A stretch of DNA of 64,000 nucleotides from UBA5734 sp964528645 (GTDB taxonomy: Bacteria; Bacillota; Clostridia; Saccharofermentanales; UBA5734). The stretch spans positions 29,616-93,615 of the forward strand of contig CAZGSR010000003.1 in the NCBI GenBank assembly GCA_964528645.1, in the 5' to 3' direction. The position numbers were made by a program, and so were the translations under genes. The notes under the pieces are model-generated. The model saw only the letters and a list, made by a program, of their open reading frames with translations, ran no database searches and was not told the origin of the DNA. Shown here piece after piece: positions 8,703 to 17,263 of the stretch (the stretch's first letter is position 1; each line of letters opens with the position of its first letter).

Positions 8703-9896
8703 TCAAGGCTTGTTGACGGTCTGGGTGATGGCATCGTATGCGCGCTCGATGGACTGCCAGTTCGCAGCCGGGCTGTAGGTAGCCAGCGCGGTCTCGCGGG
8801 CCTGGGCCAGGATCGGTTTCTGGGCCGCACGATCGAGATAGATGGCCTTGATCGTGTCGTACCATTGGCCCTGCTGGCAGAGGTAGCCGTTCTGGCCCGT
8901 CTGGATCGCGTTTTTGAAGGCGAAAGTCGGCGTGGCCACGGTCAGGGTTTCGACCAGGGCGGCCTCAAAAAACTTCAACTCAGACTTGCACTGCGTGAAA
9001 TCGTTCGGGTAGAGCGGCGCGATGTTGACATCGACCTCGGCGATCAGGCGCTGCAGAGTCAGGAAATCGACGAATTCGTGGAAGTGGATCCGGCCCTGGT
9101 CAGCATAGGCCTGCAGGCGCGGGGCGAAATTCATATAGCCGGCGACCAGGATCTGGATATCGGGGAATTCGTCAAGCAAATCGCACAGTTCATCGGCGAT
9201 GCTGTGCAGATCGAAATAATGCGAGGGCGAGCCGCTGAAATAGCCGATCATGAACGGTTTCTGGTCCGCGGCCTGGCGCTTTTCCAACAGGCAAGTGGCG
9301 GAAAAATCGACCTGCTCGTGATTGAGGAAATTGCGGATTACATGGACAGGCTTGTGAAACTGGTCCTTCAGAAACTGGCCAAGATAGTCATTGGTCGTGA
9401 TAATCGCGTCGGCCAGCTGGGCGGAAAGCTGGACCCGGGCAGCATAGGAGAACCAGAAATTCAGCTCTGCATCGGTGCGCTGGTCGATGTTCTGGACATT
9501 GGCCAGGGCAGGCACATGTGCCAGATCGAAGACGAGGTCATCGGTGTCGAAGGCGATCGGGATGCCCTGGGTGCGGACCGCCGTGATCAGGGTTTCCAGA
9601 GCAAAGGTCCAGCGGAAGCGGGCGATCGTGACCAGCTGGCAGCGCAGAACGGTGTCCCGGATCTGGTCGAGTTCGTCGGCGAAGAAAAAGGCTGCGCGCC
9701 AGCGGGCACTCGCTTCGAGCGCCTGCGCCATGTTGTAGACCCGGTAGCGGAAGGTTGAGGAGTCCGGCTTCTCGTAAAGGAAGACATTGACCTGATAGCC
9801 GGCAGCCAGATGGCTGTCCAGCTTGTGCAGGCGCTGCTCGAGGGCTTGTTTCCACGGCTCAACCGGGAAATAGTTTTTGGCTTTCAGAGGCTTCAT
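8703..9896 (-). CDS. Glycosyltransferase (GT-B type) of the polysaccharide operon
   Basis: Protein of 397 residues. 'FRYRVYNMAQAL', 'IAFDTDDLVFD', 'YFSGSPSHYFDL' and 'NIAPLYPNDFTQCKSELKFFEAALVETLTVATPT' match GT4-like enzymes that often accompany RgpF proteins and coiled-coil glycan proteins. The last stretch contains the EX7E-type donor-binding region (KSELKFFEAA). A GGGAGG site lies about 6 bp before the ATG. The start overlaps the previous stop as ATGA (9893-9896), so the two are translationally coupled. The donor sugar is not known. Confidence 0.8.
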   Translation of the reverse strand: MKPLKAKNYFPVEPWKQALEQRLHKLDSHLAAGYQVNVFLYEKPDSSTFRYRVYNMAQALEASARWRAAFFFADELDQIRDTVLRCQLVTIARFRWTFALETLITAVRTQGIPIAFDTDDLVFDLAHVPALANVQNIDQRTDAELNFWFSYAARVQLSAQLADAIITTNDYLGQFLKDQFHKPVHVIRNFLNHEQVDFSATCLLEKRQAADQKPFMIGYFSGSPSHYFDLHSIADELCDLLDEFPDIQILVAGYMNFAPRLQAYADQGRIHFHEFVDFLTLQRLIAEVDVNIAPLYPNDFTQCKSELKFFEAALVETLTVATPTFAFKNAIQTGQNGYLCQQGQWYDTIKAIYLDRAAQKPILAQARETALATYSPAANWQSIERAYDAITQTVNKP

Positions 9897-10705
9897 GGCT
9901 GGCCTCCCGTGGGCAAATGCCGGAGCATGGCTTCGAGCTGGGAGTGCCAGTTCGTTTGTCCGGGATCGATGATCCGGCGCTGGCCTTCTGGAAGCATCAA
10001 GGCCAGGGCCTGGTCAGCGGCCCGGGTCAGGGACAGCGCGATTTCGCGAGTCCCGATTTCGATCCGGAAAGGCGAACGGGATGACTGTGACAGGCTCAGG
10101 CTGTGAAAGACAAAGTCGACGGTCTGGGGCTGGCCTGCGTCGGGCAGAGCGATGCTGGCCAGGCAGTCCCGGGCTGTGAGTGCCGGATCGAGGCTGATGA
10201 CACGCAAGGCCAGCTGCTGCTGGGCGGCAAGCTGGGCCATAGGGGTGATCATGGCAGTCAGGTGGGCCGGGGTCAGGTGCTGGCTGACCAGGAGATTGAG
10301 CCGGATCTGACCGGATGGGCTTCTGAAATACTGCAGCTGGGGCAAGTCGGTGTCAAAGTTGTCAGGGTGTTTTGCGACTGCCGTGCTGGTTGCAATTGCC
10401 AGTGGCTGGCTGGTCTTGCGGTTTTTCAGCCCCTTCAGCTTGTCCTTGCCCAGGGTCAGGACCTTGAAGGCGGCGCGGATCGGCCAGGCCAGTTTCCAGC
10501 TGGTCGAGTGGACAATGTCGAGGTAGAGGTGCTCGAACTGTGCAGCCTGATCGCGCAAAACCTGGTTTTCCTCGGCCTGCTGCTGGATCAGAGTGACCAG
10601 GTCTTCCCTGCTGGCCTGCTGCAGCGGATCGGCGAGGGGCGCCGGGTCCTTTGCCTGGTGCTTCAAGTTTGGCATGTCGTGTCTGTCCATGGCCGATACA
10701 CTCAT
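9893..10705 (-). CDS. Coiled-coil protein with 'STSWKLAWPIR' motif, function unknown
   Basis: About 270 residues. The open frame extends upstream, but I place the start at 10705. There ATGA overlaps the stop of the ATPase gene, whereas a longer form would run through that gene. Residues 30-65 (EDLVTLIQQQAEENQVLRDQ) look like a coiled coil. They are followed by STSWKLAWPIRAAF, a motif seen as a hinge in many large polysaccharide glycosyltransferases and RgpF-associated proteins. The C-terminal 150 residues (LNLLVSQHLTPAHLTAMI...) could be a small alpha/beta domain that I cannot name. It ends in an ATGA overlap with the next gene. Confidence 0.65.
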   Translation of the reverse strand: MSVSAMDRHDMPNLKHQAKDPAPLADPLQQASREDLVTLIQQQAEENQVLRDQAAQFEHLYLDIVHSTSWKLAWPIRAAFKVLTLGKDKLKGLKNRKTSQPLAIATSTAVAKHPDNFDTDLPQLQYFRSPSGQIRLNLLVSQHLTPAHLTAMITPMAQLAAQQQLALRVISLDPALTARDCLASIALPDAGQPQTVDFVFHSLSLSQSSRSPFRIEIGTREIALSLTRAADQALALMLPEGQRRIIDPGQTNWHSQLEAMLRHLPTGGQP

Positions 10706-11436
10706 GCCTGGGGATGCGTCATGTACGCATCGGTCACTGGCTGCATCTCGCCGATCATCTTGATGTGGCCTTTTTCCAGCCACATCACGTGCTTGCAGAG
10801 GCGGCGGATCTGATCGATCGCGTGGGAAACGATGATGACGGTCGTACCGCCGGACATCATCTCGCGGATCCGCTTCTCGCATTTTTCCTGGAACAGGTAG
10901 TCGCCGACGGCGAGGATTTCGTCGACGATCAGGATCTCCGGACTGGTCAAGGTGGCGACGGCAAAGCCAATCCGGGCAACCATGCCGGAGGAGTAGTTTT
11001 TCATCGGGACGTCAATGAACTCGGCCATTTCCGAGAATTCGACGATCTCGTCGAAGCGGGAGCGGATGAAATCGTGCGAATGGCCGAGCACGGCTCCGTT
11101 GAGAAAAATGTTTTCACGCGCGGTCAGTTCGAGGTCAAAACCGGCACCGAGCTCGATCAGGGGCGCGATCGTGCCTTGGATCTTGACTGAGCCGGTGGTC
11201 GGTTTGAGGATGCCGGAGATGATCTTGAGGAGGGTGCTTTTGCCGGAGCCGTTGAGACCGACGATGCCGAAGACATCGCCGCGCTCGATCGTAAACGTGA
11301 CGTCGTGCAAGGCCTGGAAATCCTCATACACGAGCTGGCGTTTCAGGGCCAGGACCACGTACTCCTTGAGGTTGTGCACGCGGTGCTTGCTCATGTTGAA
11401 ATGCATGTTGACATGGTTGACTTCGATAATGGTCAT
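10702..11436 (-). CDS. Polysaccharide ABC exporter, ATP-binding subunit (Wzt/TagH type)
   Basis: Protein of 244 residues made of a single ABC domain. It has Walker A GLNGSGKST, signature YSSGMVARIGFAVA, Walker B ILIVDEILAVGD and the switch histidine in VIIVSHAID. IKIQGTIAPLIELGAGFD is characteristic of the Wzt/TagH/RfbB subfamily that energises export of lipid-linked polysaccharide across the cytoplasmic membrane. It has no C-terminal carbohydrate-binding domain, so chain-end recognition as in O9a-type Wzt is not expected. It follows the permease gene by 18 bp; the two should form a heterotetramer. Confidence 0.92.
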   Translation of the reverse strand: MTIIEVNHVNMHFNMSKHRVHNLKEYVVLALKRQLVYEDFQALHDVTFTIERGDVFGIVGLNGSGKSTLLKIISGILKPTTGSVKIQGTIAPLIELGAGFDLELTARENIFLNGAVLGHSHDFIRSRFDEIVEFSEMAEFIDVPMKNYSSGMVARIGFAVATLTSPEILIVDEILAVGDYLFQEKCEKRIREMMSGGTTVIIVSHAIDQIRRLCKHVMWLEKGHIKMIGEMQPVTDAYMTHPQA

Positions 11437-11454
11437 CGTTGCCTCGCTTTGCGA

Positions 11455-12231
11455 TCAGATGAAAAGAATGAAGCGGTCCTGGTTCTTTTTAAAGACGAAC
11501 AGACCGATGGCCAGTGACACGAGCGCCACGACAGCGCAAATCAGATTGGTGGCAAGTCCGGGGACCGTGCCGTACATCGTGACCTGGCGGAAATAGTCGA
11601 CATAATAGAACATCGGGTTGAATTGCATGGCGAATTGCATTTTGGCCGGCAGGGCGTCGTAGGGGTAGACGATCGGGGTCAGGTAGGTCCAGGCGGTCAG
11701 GACGACGCCATAGAGGTGGATGATGTCGCGGAAATAGACCGCCCAGCTCGAGAGGACGAGGCCAATCCCGATCGCAAAAACCAGCAGGTAGAGCGAGGGG
11801 ACAAAAAATAGCAGTGCACTCCAGTGCAGCGGCACACCGAGGATCAGGTAGATCAGGACGACCGCGATCAGGGAGAAGAGGAAATTGACGAAGGCAAACA
11901 AGGCCTTCTCCAGCGGAAAAATGTATTTTGGGATGTAGACCTTCTTGATCAGGGACGATGCCTGAAGGACCGAAGACATGCCGGTGATCGTGGCCTCGGA
12001 GAAGAAGTTGAACATGACGGCACCGGACAGGTAGTAGATCGGGAAATTCTCGATCTTGACCCGGAAGATGTTTTCAAACACAGCCGTGATGACGAGCATC
12101 ATCAGGAGCGGGTTCAGGACACTCCAGAGGATGCCGAGGATCGATTTGCGGTACTTGATCCGGATGTCCTTGAGGATCAGGTCGTGGAGCAGGAAGCGGT
12201 ATTTCAGGAAGACCTCAATCTGGCCTCTCAT
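11455..12231 (-). CDS. Polysaccharide ABC exporter, permease subunit (Wzm/TagG type)
   Basis: Protein of 258 residues with six predicted membrane helices, the normal size for ABC-2 polysaccharide permeases. 'LKDIRIKYRKSILGILWSVLNPLLMMLV' near the N-terminus and 'LYGVVLTAWTYLTPIVYP' are family hallmarks. With the downstream ATPase it should move an undecaprenyl-linked glycan to the outer face of the membrane. It overlaps the epimerase gene by 4 bp (ATGA), so expression is coupled to nucleotide-sugar supply. Confidence 0.92.
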   Translation of the reverse strand: MRGQIEVFLKYRFLLHDLILKDIRIKYRKSILGILWSVLNPLLMMLVITAVFENIFRVKIENFPIYYLSGAVMFNFFSEATITGMSSVLQASSLIKKVYIPKYIFPLEKALFAFVNFLFSLIAVVLIYLILGVPLHWSALLFFVPSLYLLVFAIGIGLVLSSWAVYFRDIIHLYGVVLTAWTYLTPIVYPYDALPAKMQFAMQFNPMFYYVDYFRQVTMYGTVPGLATNLICAVVALVSLAIGLFVFKKNQDRFILFI

Positions 12232-13277
12232 GCGTGTTTGGGCTCCTTGTAATACGCCTTGTACCAGCTGACGAAGGCGGCGAGACCGTCTTCGATCGAG
12301 GTCTGGGGCTTGAAATCGATGTCGCGGGCCAGGTCGGAGACGTCAGCATAGGTGCGCGGCACATCACCGGCCTGCATCGGCAGGTATTCTTTGTTGGCGA
12401 CCTGGCCGATCGCCTTTTCCAGGACCTCAATAAAATAGCCGAGCTTCTCCGGGTTGTTGTTGCCGATGTTGTAGATCTTATAAGGAGCCGAGCTACTCGA
12501 CAGATCGCCGTCAGCCTCGGTCCAGGCCGGATTGGGCTGGGGGATTTTTGCCGTCAGGCGGGCGATCGCAGCCACGATGTCATCGACATAGGTGAAGTCG
12601 CGTTCCATCTGGCCGTGGTTGAAGACCTTGATAGTTTTGCCGGCCAGAATATCGCGGGTAAAGGAAAAGTACGCCATGTCCGGCCGGCCCCACGGTCCAT
12701 AGACGGTGAAAAACCTCAGGCCGGTGGTCGGAATGCCATAGAGATGGCTGTAGGTGTGGGCCATCAGCTCGTTGGCTTTTTTCGTCGCGGCATAGAGGCT
12801 GACGGGATGGTCGACGTTGTGATTGGTCGAAAAAGGCACGATGGTATTGCCGCCGTAGACCGAGCTGGAGGATGCATAGAGCAGATGGCGGACCGGAAAG
12901 TGGCGGCAGGCCTCGAGGATGTTGAGGAAACCGGCCAGATTCGAGTCGAGGTAAGCATAAGGGTTCTCAATCGAATAGCGCACACCGGCCTGGGCCGCAA
13001 GGTGGACGACATAGTCGGGGCGCAGGCGGCGGAACAGCTGGTCGAGCTCGTCCTTATCCTTAAGATCGATCCTTGAGAACTGGAAGGCCGGGTAATGGGC
13101 CAGGTTGTCGAGTCGGTCCCTTTTCAGCTGCGGATCGTAGTAGTCATTCAGGTTATCGAGGCCGTATACGGCGTAGCCCTGCTCCAGCCAGTAACGGCTG
13201 AGATGGTAGCCGATGAAACCGGCAGCACCGGTGACGAGGATCTTGGCGGTGGATTCAAGTTTCTGGGTGAATGCCAT
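12228..13277 (-). CDS. NAD-dependent nucleotide-sugar epimerase (UDP-glucuronate 4-epimerase/CapI-like)
   Basis: About 349 residues. The extended SDR Rossmann motif is VTGAAGFIGYHLSRYWLEQG, with catalytic Ser in YASSSSVYGG and YxxxK in YAATKKANE. HTYSHLYGIPTTGLRFFTVYGPWGRPDMA is typical of UDP-glucuronate 4-epimerases, which interconvert UDP-GlcA and UDP-GalA. The start at 13277 (MAFTQKLE) has an AGGGGA site. Starting further upstream would overlap ugd and is unlikely. Placement right after ugd supports UDP-glucuronate as the substrate. Other 4-epimerases cannot be excluded. Confidence 0.88.
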   Translation of the reverse strand: MAFTQKLESTAKILVTGAAGFIGYHLSRYWLEQGYAVYGLDNLNDYYDPQLKRDRLDNLAHYPAFQFSRIDLKDKDELDQLFRRLRPDYVVHLAAQAGVRYSIENPYAYLDSNLAGFLNILEACRHFPVRHLLYASSSSVYGGNTIVPFSTNHNVDHPVSLYAATKKANELMAHTYSHLYGIPTTGLRFFTVYGPWGRPDMAYFSFTRDILAGKTIKVFNHGQMERDFTYVDDIVAAIARLTAKIPQPNPAWTEADGDLSSSSAPYKIYNIGNNNPEKLGYFIEVLEKAIGQVANKEYLPMQAGDVPRTYADVSDLARDIDFKPQTSIEDGLAAFVSWYKAYYKEPKHA

Positions 13278-13308
13278 GGTTATGTCCCCTATTTTCAGTC
13301 TGTCAGCT

Positions 13309-14475
13309 TCAGTCTTTGCCGAACAGGTCGCGGGTATAGACTTTTTCGGCGACATCACGGATGTCGTCGGTCAGGCGGTTGGCAACAATGACGTCGGATA
13401 TGGCCTTGAATTCGTCAAGGTCGCGGATGACGCGGGAATGGTAGAACTGGTCTTCGAGCAGATAGGGCTCGTAGACGACGACTTCGATGCCTTTGGCCTT
13501 GATCCGCTTCATGACGCCCTGGATCGAGGATTGGCGGAAATTGTCAGATCCGGCTTTCATCGCCAGGCGGAAGATGCCGACGACCTTGGGTTTGCGGCGG
13601 ATGATCATGTCGGCAACATGGTCTTTTCTGGTGCGGTTGGCATCGACGATCGCAGCCATGATGTTGTTCGGGATATTGGCGTAGTTGGCCAGGAGCTGCT
13701 TGGTGTCCTTGGGCAGGCAGTAGCCACCGTAGCCAAACGAGGGATTGTTGTAGTGGCTGCCAATGCGCGGGTCGAGACCGACGCCTTCGATGATCTGGCG
13801 CGAATTGAGGCCTCTGAGCTCGGCATAGGTATCGAGCTCGTTGAAAAAGGCAACCCGCAGGGCGAGGTAGGTGTTGGCGAACAGCTTGATCGCTTCGGCT
13901 TCAGTCGGGTCAGTGAACAGGACCGGCACGTCCTTCTTGATTGCGCCTTCCAGAAGCAGGTCGGCAAAGATTCGCGCCCGTTCGGACTGTTCGCCGACGA
14001 CGATGCGTGAGGGGTGCAGGTTGTCGTACAGGGCCTTGCCTTCGCGCAGGAATTCCGGTGAGAACAGAATGGTGTCGGTCTGGAATTTTTCGCGGACTTC
14101 TTTCGTGTAGCCGACCGGAACGGTGGATTTGATCACCATGACGGCGTCCGGATTGATCTCGAGGACGTTCTGGATCACCGCCTCGACCGAGCTGGTGTCA
14201 AAGAAGTTGATGTCTGGGTCGTAATTGGTCGGGGTGGATACGATCACGTACTGGGCGCCGGTAAAGGCTTCTTTTGCGTCGGTCGTGGCGCGCAGGCTGA
14301 GGGGCCTGGTAGACAAATATTCTTCAATCTCGGCATCGACGATCGGTGATTTTTTGTTATTGATCTGGTCAACCTTGGCCTTGACAACATCCAGAGCGAC
14401 GACTTCATGGTGCTGGGCCAAGAGCACCGCGTTGGACAGGCCGACATAACCGATACCGGCAATCGCGATTTTCAT
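13309..14475 (-). CDS. ugd: UDP-glucose 6-dehydrogenase
   Basis: Protein of 388 residues, the short E. coli-like form. [20 protein letters not shown] is the NAD-binding fold and [18 protein letters not shown] the sugar-binding loop. The catalytic Cys lies in [16 protein letters not shown]. It oxidises UDP-glucose to UDP-glucuronate with two NAD+. It is the first gene of the operon, with AAAGAGG before the ATG. A weak TTGGTA-N19-TATTAT pair lies 30-65 bp upstream. The product probably feeds the epimerase and uronic-acid-containing glycan synthesis. Confidence 0.93.
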   Translation of the reverse strand: MKIAIAGIGYVGLSNAVLLAQHHEVVALDVVKAKVDQINNKKSPIVDAEIEEYLSTRPLSLRATTDAKEAFTGAQYVIVSTPTNYDPDINFFDTSSVEAVIQNVLEINPDAVMVIKSTVPVGYTKEVREKFQTDTILFSPEFLREGKALYDNLHPSRIVVGEQSERARIFADLLLEGAIKKDVPVLFTDPTEAEAIKLFANTYLALRVAFFNELDTYAELRGLNSRQIIEGVGLDPRIGSHYNNPSFGYGGYCLPKDTKQLLANYANIPNNIMAAIVDANRTRKDHVADMIIRRKPKVVGIFRLAMKAGSDNFRQSSIQGVMKRIKAKGIEVVVYEPYLLEDQFYHSRVIRDLDEFKAISDVIVANRLTDDIRDVAEKVYTRDLFGKD

Positions 14476-14622
14476 AAAACGCCTCTTTCAATCCATAATA
14501 AACTTAATCGGATAGAGTCTACCAAATTTGGCGCCGAAATGAAACGGATGGCTCGATCACAGGTATTTCGGATTGAATTTTGTTTAAAAATGTCTTTCCT
14601 GATGGGAACAAATACCTTTTGT

Positions 14623-14651
14623 TTGCATCTAATTCACGGGATTGCTAAAAT
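14623..14651 (+). promoter_or_regulatory. Predicted sigma-A promoter of the YerB-like gene
   Basis: TTGCAT at 14623-14628 and TAAAAT at 14646-14651 are spaced by 17 bp, about 40 bp before the ATG at 14693, which has a GGAGAA ribosome site. The 217 bp between ugd and this gene is a divergent promoter region and noticeably A+T-rich. Confidence 0.45.
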
Positions 14652-14692
14652 AATAACGATTTGCCCAAATATTCTGACTGGAGAAAGTACCC

Positions 14693-15805
14693 ATGAAACA
14701 GAATCAACGTTCTATGACACCTTGGCTTCGGGTCATCCTGCTCGTTTTGCTCGCAGCTGTTCTGGTGCTGCCTCTCGCAGCTTGTAAAAAGGAAAAAGAA
14801 ACAATAGCGCCTGCGACCATCGAGCCGACCACCACGACAACTCCCGCTGAGACAACTGCTGCTCCGGCTCAACCGGAAAAGGAAATTGCCGGTTACAATC
14901 CGATCAATGGTCTGCCGGTGACAGATCCGGCGGCGATCAACGCCCGGCCGATTGGCATCATAATCAACAACATCAAGACCGCCACGCCTCAGGCTGGTAT
15001 CAGCTCAGCCGACCTGCTCTATGAGCTCGAGGTCGAAGGTGACATCACCCGTCTGATGGCTGTTTTCGCCAATCCGGCTGATGTGCCGGAGATCGGTTCA
15101 ATCCGCAGCCTGCGCCATGACTTCATCGATCTGGCTGGTGCCTTCGGTGCCATCGTCGTCCATTTTGGCGGTTCCTATGCGGCCTATGACCAGGTCATGA
15201 TCCAGAATACGGACAACATCGACAGCACCAATGCTGATTTTGCCTACTGGCGTGACGCCAACTGGCGTGCCAGCCGCGGCTATGAGCACAGTGTCAAGAC
15301 CACAGGCGAAAACTTGCTCAAGGCGATCGACAAGCTGGGAATTTCCGACCAAAACACCAATGGCAACCGCGCCTGGTTCTATTTCCAGCCCACCGCTGAC
15401 ATCGTCCCCGCTACTGGCGGCAGCGCTGTCAAGGCGACGGCTCCCTTTTCCAATTATGCGGTCGCCACCTTCACCTATGACTCAACCAGTAAAACCTATA
15501 AAAAGGGCCAGTTCAACGCCGACCACATCGACGAATCGACTGGCAAAGCCCTTGAATTCACCAATGTCCTGTTGCTTCAGACGACTGTCACCCAGTTCAA
15601 TGGCGACATCCTCAAGGAATACGACCTGTCCTCCGGCTCCGGTTACTATCTGACTGGTGGCACCTATGAAAAAATCACCTGGAAAAAGGGCGGTACCTTG
15701 CAGCCCTGGATCTTCACCCGCGCCGATGGCAGCGAACTGACCCTCAACCGCGGCAAGATCTATATTGGCATATCACGCAACACCAAGACGATCACGATTC
15801 GGTAA
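14693..15805 (+). CDS. YerB-like DUF3048 lipoprotein
   Basis: Protein of 370 residues. The N-terminus has a charged start, a long hydrophobic stretch and a lipobox VLPLAAC (Cys about residue 31), so it should be a lipoprotein outside the membrane. A Thr/Ala/Pro-rich linker follows (TIEPTTTTTPAETTAAP). The DUF3048 core is recognised by NPINGLPVTDPAAINARPIGI, SSADLLYELEVEGDITRLMA, IGSIRSLRHDF and VHFGGS. The family (B. subtilis YerB) is widespread in Bacillota; its function is not settled. It is monocistronic, divergent from the polysaccharide operon. A GGAGAAAG site precedes the ATG. Confidence 0.9.
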   Translation: MKQNQRSMTPWLRVILLVLLAAVLVLPLAACKKEKETIAPATIEPTTTTTPAETTAAPAQPEKEIAGYNPINGLPVTDPAAINARPIGIIINNIKTATPQAGISSADLLYELEVEGDITRLMAVFANPADVPEIGSIRSLRHDFIDLAGAFGAIVVHFGGSYAAYDQVMIQNTDNIDSTNADFAYWRDANWRASRGYEHSVKTTGENLLKAIDKLGISDQNTNGNRAWFYFQPTADIVPATGGSAVKATAPFSNYAVATFTYDSTSKTYKKGQFNADHIDESTGKALEFTNVLLLQTTVTQFNGDILKEYDLSSGSGYYLTGGTYEKITWKKGGTLQPWIFTRADGSELTLNRGKIYIGISRNTKTITIR

Positions 15806-15851
15806 GCGGGCGGGCGCGCGGCCGGCACGGACTTGAAGCGACGCAGGTGTG

Positions 15852-16172
15852 CCGGATCCATTTGCCGGCAACAGTGCCAGGTCTGATGTGGAACCGGACC
15901 CACTTGCCGGCAACAGTGCCATGTCTACATCCACCGTTTCTTGCCTTACAACACACTGAAAAGCTTACAGCCTCAGTGCTTTTCAGCCACATGTCATCAC
16001 CAAGTTCCGATTTGAGAGCCTGACACAGCTTCTGAAGCCGTGCCAGGCTCTGTTTTTGAAATTAGAATTGTGCAGAATTGTACAAGCATACAGCTGCAGG
16101 CTTTTCAGAGGATGTATCAGCTCTTGTTTCGATTTAGGTACCGGATCCACTTGCCGGCATCTGTGCCAGCTC
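15852..16172. repeat. Intergenic 'CCGGATCCACTTGCCGGCA' repeats (three copies)
   Basis: The 414 bp gene-free gap 15806-16219 holds three copies of a motif built on CCGGATCCACTTGCCGGCA followed by ACAGTGCCAG. Copies begin at 15852, 15894 (42 bp later) and 16141. The centre TGCCGGCA is a perfect palindrome. Between them lie two copies of another short motif (CTTACAGCCTCAGTGCTTTTCAG at 15963, ACAGCTGCAGGCTTTTCAG near 16090) that recurs at 45.6-46.2 kb. No credible gene was seen here. Confidence 0.7.
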
Positions 16173-16219
16173 CGCGGCCATCCACAGCCGTACCAGCACG
16201 ACATAGCGCCCTAACCCGC

Positions 16220-17242
16220 TCACCGCCGCGCCAGGCTGGCTGGGAAAATCAGATCCTTGATGATCGAGCGGCGGGCGATGGCAAAGCGGTTGTAGTCACC
16301 GGTGAGGATGCTGGCCAGGATCTGGAACATCCGCACGGGCAGGAAACGGGAGAAGCTGAGGCGGCGTTGGACAAAGCGAGTTTTGGCGGTGACGAGTTCG
16401 GCGCGATCGGGCAGTCCGGACTCGCGCAGGGCGGCGGCAAGGCGGGGAAAGCGCGCCAAGTCGCGTTCGAGCAGGGTGCGGGCATGGAGCTGGCTGTCGA
16501 GGAGATGCTGCCAGCGGGCACGCCAGGTGGTCTGAAGGCCGGTCTGCTGGCTCTGATGCTGGCGGTAGAGGAACGTGGCAGCAGGCAGCAGGCGCAGGGC
16601 AGGGCCGGCAAACCAGCCGATCCATTCATCATGGTAGAACTGTGCGGCGGGTACAGGCACGGTCAGGAGCCAGTCGCGCCGGACAGCCAAAGCGGCGCCA
16701 GTGACAAAGACGTGCCGGGCCAGGACGACCTCCCCCCTGCCCGCCTGGACGAGCGCCTGTTCGCGGGACGGAAAAAAGTACGAGTGCCAGAGGGTCTGGC
16801 CGGTGGGATTCATCTGGGCATCGGCGATCAGGCCATCGGATTGGATGGCCTTGGCGTGGGGATGTTCGGTGATGGCGGCCTTGAACAAAGCGACTCGCTC
16901 GGGAAGCCAGCGGTCATCCTGGTCGGCGAACAGGAGCCAGTCCATGCGGCAGGCCCGAGCACAGGCGAAGAAGTTTCCGGCGACGCCGAGCCGTTCGCCA
17001 GGAGGCAGGATGGTGATCGGCACGGGGCTCGTCTGGGCGATGGCGCGGCAGATCGCCAGGGTGTCGTCCTGGGAGCCATCGTCACGGATGACGATTTCGT
17101 CGGGCAGGACAGTCTGGTCGAGCATGCTCTGCAATTGCTCAGCGATGTAGGCGGCACCCTGGTAGGTGCAAAGGGCAACCGAGAGAGTCACCGGACGGGC
17201 ATCAATTCCGGGCACATCAGATTGTCGAGAAGGGTTTGTCAT
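16220..17242 (-). CDS. Glycosyltransferase family 2 (rhamnosyltransferase-like)
   Basis: Protein of 340 residues. The GT-A fold shows LSVALCTYQGAAYIAEQL, IVIRDDGSQDDTL and the metal motif LLFADQDDRWLPERV. These are typical of WsaF/RhaT-like rhamnosyltransferases that act on cell-surface glycans. It lies 21 bp after a DUF2142 gene that is itself 5 bp behind smpB, so the three are probably co-transcribed. The donor is unconfirmed. Confidence 0.82.
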   Translation of the reverse strand: MTNPSRQSDVPGIDARPVTLSVALCTYQGAAYIAEQLQSMLDQTVLPDEIVIRDDGSQDDTLAICRAIAQTSPVPITILPPGERLGVAGNFFACARACRMDWLLFADQDDRWLPERVALFKAAITEHPHAKAIQSDGLIADAQMNPTGQTLWHSYFFPSREQALVQAGRGEVVLARHVFVTGAALAVRRDWLLTVPVPAAQFYHDEWIGWFAGPALRLLPAATFLYRQHQSQQTGLQTTWRARWQHLLDSQLHARTLLERDLARFPRLAAALRESGLPDRAELVTAKTRFVQRRLSFSRFLPVRMFQILASILTGDYNRFAIARRSIIKDLIFPASLARR

Positions 17243-17263
17243 TGCGTCAGTCTCCTTCCCTTT

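Noticed and set aside
8067..9758. 563-codon plus-strand open frame opposite the RgpF-like and GT genes
   Set aside because: It is antisense to two genes with clear family motifs. High GC and codon bias create such shadows; no domain was recognised.
10705..10882. N-terminal extension of the coiled-coil protein
   Set aside because: It would run through the ABC ATPase gene in another frame. The ATGA overlap at 10705-10702 gives a natural start.
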